Source of the DNA: an uncultured Algibacter sp.
Lineage (GTDB): Bacteria; Bacteroidota; Bacteroidia; Flavobacteriales; Flavobacteriaceae
Length of the DNA stretch: 57,146 nucleotides
Reading direction: 5' to 3'
NCBI RefSeq assembly: GCF_947495675.1
Contig: NZ_CANLZX010000023.1
Coordinates: 1 to 57,146, forward strand
Shown here piece after piece: positions 27,551 to 36,043 of the stretch (position 1 is the first letter of the stretch; each line of letters starts with the position of its first letter). The notes beneath the pieces are model-generated. The model had not been told where the DNA came from, ran no database searches, and saw nothing but the letters and a program-made list of their open reading frames with translations. A program made the position numbers and the translations under genes.

Positions 27551-29041
27551 ATGAAAGTATTAGTAAATCTATCACGAATCCTTGTTGGTGTATTATTCAT
27601 CTTCTCAGGGTTCATAAAGCTAAACGATCCATTAGGGTTTTCGTATAAATTACAGGAGTATTTTAGTCCAGATGTTTTAAATATGCCGTTTTTTGAACCT
27701 TATGCATTAATAATTTCGGTTTTTGTGGTGGTGTTCGAAGTTGTTTTGGGTGTATTTTTACTTATTGGTTACAAACCTAAATTTACAGTTTGGAGCTTGC
27801 TAGGAATGATGGTGTTTTTTACGTTTTTAACCTTTTATGCAGCCTATTTTGAAAAAGTAAAAGACTGTGGATGTTTTGGAGATTTTATAAAATTAAAACC
27901 TTGGGAAACATTCTGGAAAGATGTAGCACTATTAGTTTTAATCTTAATTCTTTTTGTAGGTGTAAAACATATAAAACCTGTATTTGGAAAACTTCCAACA
28001 ACAGTTATGGCATTACTAGGGTTTATAGTAAGTTTATGGTTTGGATATCATGTATTAATGCATTTGCCAACCATTGATTTTAGAGCCTATGCAATAGGTA
28101 AAAATATTCAAGAAGGGATGTTAGTTCCAGAAGATGCACCTAAGCCAATACAAGAATATAGTTGGAAATTTAATATAAATGGTGAAGAAAAAATTATTAA
28201 AACGAATGGCTCTTATCCATCAGTTGAAGGTGATTTTATTAGTGTTGAGACCAAAGTTATACAAGAAGGTTATACACCACCAGTAGTCGATTTTTCAATT
28301 GAAAGTGATGATGAAGACCTAACAACACATTTTCTTGAGCAAGATAATTTAATAGTAGTAGTATCTTATAATTTAGAAAGTATTGAGCAAGGCGGTGCTT
28401 TAAAATTAAAAGCATTACAAGATCAAGCTAGAAAAAATAACTATCAAATTATTGGTTTAACTGCTTCAGGAGACGAGGCTAAACAACGTATTAACGAAGC
28501 CTACAATATAGATTTTAATTGGTATCTATGTGATGAAAAAGCACTTAAAACGGTGGTGCGTTCTAACCCTGGAATTTTAGAGTTAGATAAAGCAACGGTA
28601 AAACAAAAAGTACATTGGAATGATATTGAGGATTTACAGTTACCGAAAGTCGAAAGTAAGTTGAATGGCTTATCGACTATAGAAAATGTTGCTGTTATTA
28701 TTGATGGTCAATTATCATCTAAGAAAGAAGTAGAGGCTTTAAAAGATTACGATATTAAGAATGTATATTTTTATAAAGATAAAGAGCCAGTAAAAGAATT
28801 TAACAAAAAAAACAATACCAGTTATTATAATATTATTACAGTTGAATTAAAGAATTCGAAAAATAATATTGCTTATTTTTTGAATGGTGAAAGGTCTCTT
28901 AAAGAAACAGTTGATGCTATTGATACTGATAAAATTGAAAGTGTAAATGTAATTAAAGACTCTATTCAACTTAAAGAATTAAACAAGCAAGACCATGCTT
29001 TTTACACAGGAATAGTAGAAGTAAAATTAAAGAACGAATAA
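27551..29041 (+). CDS. BT_3928-family DoxX-like membrane protein with C-terminal extension
   Basis: 496 residues. About 1-170 are four transmembrane helices of the DoxX/MauE type, opening R-I-L-V-G-V-L-F-I-F-S-G-F-I-K, with C-G-C-F-G-D between TM3 and TM4. A periplasmic thioredoxin-like part follows (about 230-350). The last ~125 residues are two tandem modules of about 60 residues, ending Y-Y-N-I-I-T-V-E-L-K and Y-T-G-I-V-E-V-K-L-K. They resemble the plug-like repeats of TonB receptors. The family is thought to support disulfide or redox chemistry; the role of the tail is unknown. Confidence 0.82.
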   Translation: MKVLVNLSRILVGVLFIFSGFIKLNDPLGFSYKLQEYFSPDVLNMPFFEPYALIISVFVVVFEVVLGVFLLIGYKPKFTVWSLLGMMVFFTFLTFYAAYFEKVKDCGCFGDFIKLKPWETFWKDVALLVLILILFVGVKHIKPVFGKLPTTVMALLGFIVSLWFGYHVLMHLPTIDFRAYAIGKNIQEGMLVPEDAPKPIQEYSWKFNINGEEKIIKTNGSYPSVEGDFISVETKVIQEGYTPPVVDFSIESDDEDLTTHFLEQDNLIVVVSYNLESIEQGGALKLKALQDQARKNNYQIIGLTASGDEAKQRINEAYNIDFNWYLCDEKALKTVVRSNPGILELDKATVKQKVHWNDIEDLQLPKVESKLNGLSTIENVAVIIDGQLSSKKEVEALKDYDIKNVYFYKDKEPVKEFNKKNNTSYYNIITVELKNSKNNIAYFLNGERSLKETVDAIDTDKIESVNVIKDSIQLKELNKQDHAFYTGIVEVKLKNE

Positions 29042-29056
29042 TTAAACCAATAACAA

Positions 29057-30133
29057 CTGATAAACTACTTACTAAATAAAATCTTTTACGCCTTACTCAC
29101 ATTATTTGGAGTAGTCACAGTTATTTTCTTTTTATTTAGTGTGCTTCCCGGAGACCCTGCTCAAATGATGATGGGGCAAAACGACGATAGTGAACAATTA
29201 GCTATAGTCAAGAAAAAATATGGATTTGATAAACCCATAAGTACACAGTATTTCTATTATTTAAATGATTTGTCTCCCGTTTCATTTCATTCAAACAATC
29301 CAGAAGATTATACATTTCTTAGCCAAGGAAAGTATAGTGCTTCAAAATTATTTTCAATAAGAAATACAACAACTGTTTTAAAAAAACCATATTTAAGGGA
29401 GTCTTTTGCAAAACAAGGCAAACGCGTTAGTCAAGTATTATCTGAAACCTTGCCAAATACATTTGTTTTGGCAGTATCAGCCATTATAATTGCTATCATT
29501 CTAGGAGTTTTATTAGGTATAGTTTCTGCACTTTATAAAGATAAATGGCTAGATAAAACAATACAAATATTTAGCACCTTTGGCATGAGTATACCATCCT
29601 TTTTTAGTGCTATTTTATTTGCATGGTTTTTTGGTTATTTATTACACGATGTCACTAATTTAGAAATGACAGGTAGTTTATACGAGTTAGACGATTTTGG
29701 AGAAGCCATGCACATTAAATGGAAAAACTTAATATTACCAGCAGTAGTGTTGGGTATCCGTCCGTTGGCTGTTGTTATTCAGCTTATGCGAAATTCTTTG
29801 TTAGAAGTCTTTAATCAAGATTATATCAGAACAGCCAGAGCAAAAGGATTAAGCGAATTTCAAATAATAAAAAAACACGCTGTTAAAAATGCATTAAATC
29901 CGGTGGTAACAGCAATTTCAGGTTGGTTTGCATCTATGTTGGCTGGTGCAGTATTTGTAGAATATATTTTTGGTTGGAACGGATTAGGAAAAGAAATAGT
30001 AAATGCACTAAATACTCTAGACTTGCCAATTATTATGGGTTCGGTGTTAATTATAGCCGTAATGTTTATAATTATCAATATTTTTGTGGACTTAATCTAT
30101 GTTTGGCTAGATCCTAAAGTGAAATTACAATAG
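29057..30133 (+). CDS. ABC transporter permease, peptide/nickel (DppB) type
   Basis: 358 residues with the start proposed here. The permease signature lies in D-Y-I-R-T-A-R-A-K-G-L-S-E and K-H-A-V-K-N-A-L-N-P. The first standard start codon is GTG at 29141, but that would remove TM1. Upstream in-frame codons encode I-N-Y-L-L-N-K-I-F-Y-A-L-L-T-L-F-G-V-V, then F-L-F-S-V-L-P-G-D-P, the conserved TM1 of the family. The nearest upstream stop is TAA at 29051, so translation must begin at CTG 29057 or ATA 29060. No ATPase or binding-protein gene is adjacent, as is usual for Bacteroidota orphan permeases. Confidence 0.8.
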   Translation: MINYLLNKIFYALLTLFGVVTVIFFLFSVLPGDPAQMMMGQNDDSEQLAIVKKKYGFDKPISTQYFYYLNDLSPVSFHSNNPEDYTFLSQGKYSASKLFSIRNTTTVLKKPYLRESFAKQGKRVSQVLSETLPNTFVLAVSAIIIAIILGVLLGIVSALYKDKWLDKTIQIFSTFGMSIPSFFSAILFAWFFGYLLHDVTNLEMTGSLYELDDFGEAMHIKWKNLILPAVVLGIRPLAVVIQLMRNSLLEVFNQDYIRTARAKGLSEFQIIKKHAVKNALNPVVTAISGWFASMLAGAVFVEYIFGWNGLGKEIVNALNTLDLPIIMGSVLIIAVMFIIINIFVDLIYVWLDPKVKLQ

Positions 30134-30174
30134 TTTTTCATTTAATAGTATGCTTCCAAACTGAAACAAACTAT

Positions 30175-30666
30175 ATGAAAAAAATAATTTACACTCTAGC
30201 CTTATTTATAACCGTAATTAGTTGCGATTCTCAAGCACCAAAACAATTTTCAGAACAAGCATTAAACGATACTTTATTAAATTTAGAAGGCGATAACATA
30301 GCATTCAAAAATATTATAAGCAAGCATCAAGGTAAAACTATCGTCATCGATATTTGGGCCTCATGGTGTGGAGACTGTATAAAAGGCATGCCAAAAGTTA
30401 AAGTTTTACAAGAACAATTTCCAGATGTGGCATATGTGTTTTTATCTCTAGATAGAGGGCAAGAAGCATGGAAACGTGGTATAGAAAAATATAATGTAAT
30501 TGGCGATCATTATTACTTGCCAAATGCAAAAGATTGTGACTTTGCTAATTTTGTAAATATTAGCTGGATTCCAAGATATATGGTAATAAATAAAGCTGGC
30601 GAAATCGTTGTATTTAATGTTATTGAAGCTAATGATGAAAAGTTAATAGAAGCAATAAAAAATTAG
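30175..30666 (+). CDS. TlpA-like thioredoxin-fold lipoprotein
   Basis: 163 residues. The signal ends V-I-S-C (Cys17, lipobox). The thioredoxin fold has its active site at W-C-G-D-C (Cys65/Cys68), then the cis-Pro in S-W-I-P-R-Y. A periplasmic thiol-disulfide reductase of the TlpA/ResA kind is likely; the partner is unknown. It lies 41 bp after the permease and 80 bp before tpiA. Confidence 0.88.
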   Translation: MKKIIYTLALFITVISCDSQAPKQFSEQALNDTLLNLEGDNIAFKNIISKHQGKTIVIDIWASWCGDCIKGMPKVKVLQEQFPDVAYVFLSLDRGQEAWKRGIEKYNVIGDHYYLPNAKDCDFANFVNISWIPRYMVINKAGEIVVFNVIEANDEKLIEAIKN

Positions 30667-30746
30667 TTATTTTTGTTTTTAAAGAGATAGTAATTAGCTA
30701 AAATTAAAAAGATACTTTAATATAAAACAAAGATTTTCAAAACATT

Positions 30747-31496
30747 ATGAGAAAACAAATCGTAGCCGGAAACTGGAAAATGAATAATGATTTAGCACAA
30801 ACAGAAGCGCTAATATCAGCTTTAAAAAATCAAACTAAAACGACCGATGCAGAAGTCATGATTGCACCAACAGCAACTAATCTATGGCAAGCTTACAATG
30901 CATTAAAAGGTACTCAAATAGAAGTAATTGCACAAAATATGCACTTTGCAGAAAATGGAGCATATACAGGCGAAATTAGTGCTAGTATGTTAAAAAGCAT
31001 TGGCGTTAATACTGTAATATTAGGTCATAGTGAGCGTCGTGAATATTTTAATGAAACAGACGAGTTACTTGCTAAAAAAGTAGATGCAGCCTTAGCAAAA
31101 GGGATGCGTGTAATTTTTTGTTTTGGAGAAGAGTTAGCAGATAGAAAAGCAGGAAAAGAAGAAGCTGTAGTTGGTAGTCAAATTAAAAATGCCTTATTTC
31201 ATTTAAATGCAGCAGCATTTCAAAACATAGTATTAGCTTACGAGCCTGTTTGGGCTATTGGTACTGGCGAAACAGCAAGTCCAGAGCAAGCGCAAGATAT
31301 GCATGCATTTATTAGAGCTACACTAGCAGATAAGTACGGAAATGATATAGCAGACGAGGTGTCAATACTTTACGGTGGTAGCGTAAAACCAGCAAATGCC
31401 GAAGAGATTTTCTCTAAACCAGATGTAGATGGTGGTTTAATTGGTGGAGCTGCACTTAACGCAGACGACTTTTTTGCCATTGTAAATGCATTTTAA
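30747..31496 (+). CDS. tpiA: Triose-phosphate isomerase
   Basis: 249 residues. It interconverts dihydroxyacetone phosphate and glyceraldehyde 3-phosphate. The substrate Lys lies in G-N-W-K-M-N (about 11-14), the catalytic His in G-H-S-E-R-R, the catalytic Glu in A-Y-E-P-V-W-A-I-G-T-G, and the phosphate loop in Y-G-G-S-V and G-G-L-I-G-G-A. All are intact. Normal length. Confidence 0.98.
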   Translation: MRKQIVAGNWKMNNDLAQTEALISALKNQTKTTDAEVMIAPTATNLWQAYNALKGTQIEVIAQNMHFAENGAYTGEISASMLKSIGVNTVILGHSERREYFNETDELLAKKVDAALAKGMRVIFCFGEELADRKAGKEEAVVGSQIKNALFHLNAAAFQNIVLAYEPVWAIGTGETASPEQAQDMHAFIRATLADKYGNDIADEVSILYGGSVKPANAEEIFSKPDVDGGLIGGAALNADDFFAIVNAF

Positions 31497-31542
31497 TAAA
31501 TACATTTATTATTTCCTTGAAAAAGTAAATTAATATAAATTT

Positions 31543-31650
31543 GGGCGTTACCCCGTAAAAATCGGGGTCGCGCTTTACATTACAAGTCCTCACTATCCCG
31601 ATAAAAATCGGTATAGCTGTGGGCTTTTCATTTCAATCACTAACGCGGGC
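31543..31650 (-). repeat. Dispersed intergenic element, copy 3
   Basis: On the minus strand it reads CCCGCGTTAGTGATTGAAATG, a hairpin around ACCGATTTTTATCGGGA, TTGTAATGTAAAGCGCGACCCC, a second hairpin around CCGATTTTTACGG, and GGTAACGCCC. The ends GGGCGTTA and TAACGCG are inverted. It is located between tpiA and prmA. Confidence 0.75.
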
Positions 31651-31677
31651 CTATCCGCAACAACAAAATCTTAAGCC

Positions 31678-32511
31678 ATGTCTAATATTATCTATATTGG
31701 TTATTACTTTAAAGTGCAACCTTTACAACCAGCAGTAGAAATTCTTATTGCCGAATTGGGTTATGCAGGTTTTGAAAGCTTTGTAGAAAACGAAGACGGT
31801 GTTACAGCATACATTCAAAAAGAAGAATGGAACGAGGCCATTCTTGAAGATATACAAATTCTAAATTCTAATGAGTTCGAAATAACGTATACTTTTGAAG
31901 AAATAGAACAAACCAACTGGAACGAAGAATGGGAAAAGAATTTTAGCCCCATTGTTGTTGATGATGTATGTGCAGTTCGGGCGCCATTTCATGAAAAATT
32001 TAATACCGAATACGATATTATAATCGAACCAAAAATGAGTTTTGGTACAGGCCACCATGAAACCACACATATGATGATACAGCATATTTTAAAAAACGAT
32101 TTTGAAGGAAAATCAGTTTTAGATATGGGTTGTGGTACAGGTGTTTTAGCTATTTTAGCAGAAATGAAAGGTGCAAATCCAATTGATGCTATTGATTATG
32201 ATAATTGGTGTTATTTAAATAGTCTAGAAAATGTTGAGCGTAATAATTGTAAAAACATAACAGTAATTGAAGGAGATGCGTCAGTTTTAAAAAATAAATA
32301 CGACATAATTATAGCCAATATAAACCGCAATATTTTAATGCAAGATATGGCAACTTATGTGTCATGTTTAAATGAAAAAGGAGTATTATTTTTAAGCGGA
32401 TTTTATAATGATGATATCCCAATGATTCAAAAAGAATGCGAAAAACATTTGTTAAAATTTGAAGAAAAATTGGAAAGAAACAATTGGGTATCGTTAAAAT
32501 TTTTAAATTAG
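31678..32511 (+). CDS. prmA: Ribosomal protein L11 methyltransferase
   Basis: 277 residues. A SAM-dependent methyltransferase that modifies ribosomal protein L11. It has an N-terminal recognition domain (about 1-100), then motif I D-M-G-C-G-T-G-V-L-A (about 148-157) and the N-I-N-R-N-I motif IV in I-I-A-N-I-N-R-N. The preceding F-G-T-G-H-H-E-T-T is diagnostic for PrmA. It is followed 33 bp later by clpS. Confidence 0.95.
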   Translation: MSNIIYIGYYFKVQPLQPAVEILIAELGYAGFESFVENEDGVTAYIQKEEWNEAILEDIQILNSNEFEITYTFEEIEQTNWNEEWEKNFSPIVVDDVCAVRAPFHEKFNTEYDIIIEPKMSFGTGHHETTHMMIQHILKNDFEGKSVLDMGCGTGVLAILAEMKGANPIDAIDYDNWCYLNSLENVERNNCKNITVIEGDASVLKNKYDIIIANINRNILMQDMATYVSCLNEKGVLFLSGFYNDDIPMIQKECEKHLLKFEEKLERNNWVSLKFLN

Positions 32512-32544
32512 TAGTATCATTAATCCCCAAAGATTAGTAAAATT

Positions 32545-32820
32545 ATGAGCGAAAAAGAAAAAACATCAGAAGAATTATTGGTTGAAGAAGCCGTATTAAC
32601 TCAAAATGAGATAGTATTGTTTAATGATGATGTAAACACTTTTGATCACGTTATAGAAACACTAATTTATGCTTGCGAGCATACAGCAGAACAGGCTGAA
32701 CAATGTGCATTACTTGTGCATTATAAAGGTAAATGCACAGTTAAAACAGGTCTGTACGACGATTTAAAACCGCGTTGTTCTATGCTTTTAGAAGCTGGAT
32801 TAAGTGCTGAAATAATTTAA
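32545..32820 (+). CDS. clpS: ATP-dependent Clp protease adaptor ClpS
   Basis: 91 residues. The N-degron adaptor that hands substrates to ClpAP/ClpCP. It has a disordered N-terminal tail, then the signature F-N-D-D-V-N-T-F-D-H-V-I (about 25-36) and C-x-L-x-V-H-Y-K-G-K in the C-terminal half. Its stop overlaps the convergent stop of the HMA-domain gene by 4 bases, so no terminator separates them. Confidence 0.95.
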   Translation: MSEKEKTSEELLVEEAVLTQNEIVLFNDDVNTFDHVIETLIYACEHTAEQAEQCALLVHYKGKCTVKTGLYDDLKPRCSMLLEAGLSAEII

Positions 32821-33086
32821 TTATTCATTCTTCCAATAGCGCAACTAACAAAAGATTTAGCCTTAGTCGTTAAAGCGTTTTTGTCTCCTACAACAGGGTA
32901 TCCTATATTATTAAGTAGTTCTTTTACTTTATTAACAGTACTTTCATTTTCGTAATTAAATGAAACCGTGTTGTTCTCGTTATTAATTTCTAATGCAGTA
33001 ACATCCTCAATGTTAGAAACTTTTTTAGATATAGTGTTTGCACAACCGCCACACTTTAAATTTTGTATTTCAAGTATTGTTTTCAT
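32817..33086 (-). CDS. Heavy-metal-associated (HMA) domain protein, CopZ-like
   Basis: 89 residues. The ferredoxin-like HMA fold has its metal motif at L-K-C-G-G-C-A (Cys12, Cys15; CGGC where CopZ has CxxC). A C-terminal extension with a third Cys near residue 82 is extra to a normal ~70-residue CopZ. A cytoplasmic copper chaperone is the family role, though a role in persulfide relay is also possible given the neighbours. Its start overlaps the DUF2892 stop (ATGA), downstream of the persulfide dioxygenase gene. Confidence 0.82.
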   Translation of the reverse strand: MKTILEIQNLKCGGCANTISKKVSNIEDVTALEINNENNTVSFNYENESTVNKVKELLNNIGYPVVGDKNALTTKAKSFVSCAIGRMNN

Positions 33087-33289
33087 TTTTTTATATTACA
33101 AGTATTTATTTTAAAAATTCTATATAAAGGACAAAAATTAATTAAGCTAGTTATAAGAAAAATAATAGCTATCGCCATAAGTACATATGCTAATGTTCCA
33201 GAAATAATATTAAAATAGTAAAGTAACGCTATAACAAGAGCAACCACTATTCTTATGCCTTTGTCTAAACTTCCCATATTTTTTTTCAT
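33083..33289 (-). CDS. DUF2892 (YgaP-type) membrane protein
   Basis: 68 residues. Two transmembrane helices (about 12-27 and 32-49) with the motifs M-G-S-L-D-K-G-I-R and N-F-C-P-L-Y, as in the membrane anchor of rhodanese YgaP. It is stand-alone here but 27 bp downstream of the MBL-rhodanese gene, so it may tether sulfur-transfer enzymes. It overlaps the HMA gene by 4 bp. Confidence 0.85.
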   Translation of the reverse strand: MKKNMGSLDKGIRIVVALVIALLYYFNIISGTLAYVLMAIAIIFLITSLINFCPLYRIFKINTCNIKK

Positions 33290-33316
33290 ATCTATTAGTT
33301 TGATTAGTTATAGTTG

Positions 33317-34729
33317 TTATAATGTAGATGGGCAAACATAATTAGTAGTAGGTAAATCGCTGTTTTTTATAGCATTAAAGCCACCTGCAACATCAATTAA
33401 GTTTTCAAAACCACGAGCTTTCAATATAGAGGCTGCAATTACAGAACGGTAACCTCCTGCACAATGTATATAGTAAGTTTTGTCTTTGTTAATGGCATTC
33501 ATATTTTCATTTATAAAATCTAAAGCAAAATGTTGCACTTGGTCTCCCTCAAGATGCTCAGATTTATATTCGCCATCTTTTCTAACATCTAATATATGTA
33601 TAGAATTATTTTTATAAGCTTTAGAAAATTCATCAACAGGAATAGATTCAATGGTTTCAATATCTTTTCCAGCTTTTTTCCAAGCATCAATACCACCTTC
33701 TAAGTATCCTAAAGTATTATCATAACCAACGCGAGAAAGCCTAGTTACTGTTTCTTGTTCTTTACCCTCTGGTGTTACTAATATAATAGGTTGTTTTAAA
33801 TCGGTAATTAATGCTCCTACCCAAGGAGCAAAGGCTCCATTTAATCCTATAAAAATTGAGTTAGGTATGTGTGCTTTAACAAATTCTTTTTCAGTTCTAA
33901 CATCAAGAACAAGAGCATCCTCATTATTAGCAACCGATTCAAATAGATTGGGGTTTAATGGTGTGTCTCCTTGTTTTAAAATAGTTTCAAAATTATCGTA
34001 ACCAGATTTATTCATCATGGCATTTTTTGCAAAATATTGTGGAGGAGGCGCTATACCAGCTAATACTTCTTTTACAAATTCGGCTTTTGTCATATCTGCT
34101 CTTAAAGCATAATTTGTTTTTTTCTGTTCACCTAATACACCTACAGTCTCTTTGCTTAAATTTTTTCCACAGGCAGAACCTGCACCATGTGCAGGATAAA
34201 CAATAACATCGTCTGGAAGTGTCATTATTTTATCTCTTAACGAGTCATATAACATCGCAGCTAAATCTTCTTTTGTTAAATCAGATTTAATAGCTAAATC
34301 TGGTCTTCCAACATCTCCTAGAAATAAAGTGTCTCCAGAGAAGATAGCATGCTCTTTTCCGTTTTCATCAATTAAAAGGTAAGTAGAAGACTCTAAAGTG
34401 TGTCCAGGAGTATGTAAAACTTTTATTATAATGTTCCCTAGTTTAAATTCTTCATTATCTTTTGCAGAATGAATATCGTAATTAGTTTCTGCTCCTGGTC
34501 CAAAAATAATTTTAGCTCCAGTTTTTTTTGCTAAATCAACATGACCTGAAACAAAATCTGCATGAAAATGAGTTTCAAAAATATATTTGATTGTACTATT
34601 TTCTTTAGTTGCTTTATCAACATATTGTTGAGTTTCTCTTAAAGGGTCAATGATAGCTACCTCATTATTTGATTCTATGTAGTAAGCTCCTTGAGCTAAA
34701 CAACCTGTATATATTTGTTCTATTTTCAT
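33317..34729 (-). CDS. Persulfide dioxygenase-like MBL enzyme fused to two rhodanese domains
   Basis: 470 residues. The metallo-beta-lactamase domain (about 1-250) has T-H-F-H-A-D-F-V-S-G-H, H-T-P-G-H-T, F-S-G-D-T-L-F and P-A-H-G-A-G-S, the iron ligands of ETHE1/CstB-type persulfide dioxygenases. Rhodanese 1 (about 265-355) has V-T-P-E-G-K where the catalytic Cys should be, so it is inactive. Rhodanese 2 (about 365-470) keeps H-C-A-G-G-Y-R-S with Cys at about 423. It would oxidise glutathione- or low-molecular-weight persulfide to sulfite and pass sulfane sulfur to acceptors. It is driven by a Crp/Fnr-type site at 34812. Confidence 0.9.
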   Translation of the reverse strand: MKIEQIYTGCLAQGAYYIESNNEVAIIDPLRETQQYVDKATKENSTIKYIFETHFHADFVSGHVDLAKKTGAKIIFGPGAETNYDIHSAKDNEEFKLGNIIIKVLHTPGHTLESSTYLLIDENGKEHAIFSGDTLFLGDVGRPDLAIKSDLTKEDLAAMLYDSLRDKIMTLPDDVIVYPAHGAGSACGKNLSKETVGVLGEQKKTNYALRADMTKAEFVKEVLAGIAPPPQYFAKNAMMNKSGYDNFETILKQGDTPLNPNLFESVANNEDALVLDVRTEKEFVKAHIPNSIFIGLNGAFAPWVGALITDLKQPIILVTPEGKEQETVTRLSRVGYDNTLGYLEGGIDAWKKAGKDIETIESIPVDEFSKAYKNNSIHILDVRKDGEYKSEHLEGDQVQHFALDFINENMNAINKDKTYYIHCAGGYRSVIAASILKARGFENLIDVAGGFNAIKNSDLPTTNYVCPSTL

Positions 34730-34781
34730 TTCAATACTGTTTTAATACTTCTGCATATTAGAAAATCTCATATAAGCTAAA

Positions 34782-34825
34782 CAAAATTACAAAACCTTGC
34801 CATATTGCTATGTGACTAATATCAC
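34782..34825 (-). promoter_or_regulatory. Crp/Fnr-type site and promoter of the persulfide dioxygenase gene
   Basis: Dyad GTGACTAATATCAC at 34812-34825, exactly 22 nt, then TAATTTTG (minus strand, 34782-34789), a perfect -7 element. No -33 TTG is needed if the dyad binds an activator. Confidence 0.75.
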
Positions 34826-34833
34826 TTTTGTAA

Positions 34834-35625
34834 TTATTTTAACTCTTTAATAATGATGTAAACGGCCATTACTAATACAAAAAAACCAAAACTTTTTTTT
34901 AGTTTTTCACCACTTATAAATTTTGAAAGAAACACACCAATTACAATGCCTAAAATCGAAATAATGGTAAATGTTAATAGAAAAGCCCAGTCTATATTTA
35001 AAGTTTGAACATCTCCCATAAAACCAATTAATGAATTTATAGTTACAATAATTAAAGATGTTCCAACTGCTTTTTTCATAGGAATATTAGCCCATAATAC
35101 CAAAGCAGGTACGTATAGAAAGCCACCACCAGCGCCAATAATTCCTGTAATTGTACCAATTGTTAAGCCTTGAATAAAAGTTTTATAATAGGGTTGAGGT
35201 TTAGATGATACTTGTTTTACTTTTCCTTTTTTAATCATGGAAATTGAAGCTAAAAGCATAATAATTGCAAAAAATATCATAATACCCATCCCTTTTGAAA
35301 TTTGAAAGCCTCCAATTGATAATAAGGTTTCTGGAATACCAGGAACTAAGTAACGTCTTGATAAATAGACAGCAACAAAAGATGGGAATGAAAAGGCTAA
35401 ACCTGTTTTAAAATCTACTAAACCTTTTTTATGTTTTTGATATGTGCCAACCATAGAAGAAGTACCTACAACAAAAAGCGAATATGCTGTTGCTACTACA
35501 GGATTATAACCCAAAAGATAAACTAAAAGAGGTACGGTTAGTATTGAACCACCACCACCTATTAGTCCTAATACTAAACCTACTATTAGTGCGCCTATGT
35601 ATCCTAATATTTGGGTAGTATCCAT
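34834..35625 (-). CDS. TauE/SafE family sulfite exporter
   Basis: 263 residues with about eight transmembrane helices. The repeated half-motifs are G-L-I-G-G-G-G-S-I-L-T-V-P (about 20-32) and G-I-I-G-A-G-G-G-F-L-Y-V-P (about 161-173), the TSUP signature. It probably exports sulfite or related sulfur oxyanions produced by the adjacent persulfide dioxygenase. Its ATG directly follows the TAG of the YeeE-like gene upstream; 104 bp separate it from the dioxygenase. Confidence 0.9.
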   Translation of the reverse strand: MDTTQILGYIGALIVGLVLGLIGGGGSILTVPLLVYLLGYNPVVATAYSLFVVGTSSMVGTYQKHKKGLVDFKTGLAFSFPSFVAVYLSRRYLVPGIPETLLSIGGFQISKGMGIMIFFAIIMLLASISMIKKGKVKQVSSKPQPYYKTFIQGLTIGTITGIIGAGGGFLYVPALVLWANIPMKKAVGTSLIIVTINSLIGFMGDVQTLNIDWAFLLTFTIISILGIVIGVFLSKFISGEKLKKSFGFFVLVMAVYIIIKELK

Positions 35626-36039
35626 CTAATGAGGAAGTTTGTTTTTTAAGAGCCCATAGATAAAAGTTCCTAAAATGGCTGCAGCTATTATTATAACCAT
35701 ACTCCAAACACCTGTGCCTAAAAGAATATACATAGGGCCGGGGCATGCTCCAATTAATGCCCATCCTAATCCAAAAATGATTCCGCCAACAATATATCTA
35801 ATAAGACCATTTTCTTTTTTTGGAACAAAAATATCAACACCTTTTACACTTTTTAAGTGGCTCTTTTTTGAAATTTGTAAAAATAAAATTCCAGACGCTA
35901 TAGCAGTTCCAATAATGCCATACATATGAAAGGATTGAAACCTAAACATTTCGTAAATACGATACCATGAAACGGCTTCAGATTTTACTAGAACGATACC
36001 AAAAAATATACCAACTAACAGAAATTTTATTGCTTTCAT
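35626..36039 (-). CDS. YeeE/YedE-family (DUF6691) membrane protein, half 2
   Basis: 137 residues with four transmembrane helices. The motif G-W-A-L-I-G-A-C-P-G-P (Cys at about 99) is the thiosulfate-relay type of YeeE/TsuA half-transporters. It pairs with the gene 4 bp upstream, which carries the complementary half. Together they probably form a thiosulfate or sulfur-compound channel. Confidence 0.88.
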   Translation of the reverse strand: MKAIKFLLVGIFFGIVLVKSEAVSWYRIYEMFRFQSFHMYGIIGTAIASGILFLQISKKSHLKSVKGVDIFVPKKENGLIRYIVGGIIFGLGWALIGACPGPMYILLGTGVWSMVIIIAAAILGTFIYGLLKNKLPH

Positions 36040-36043
36040 GTGC

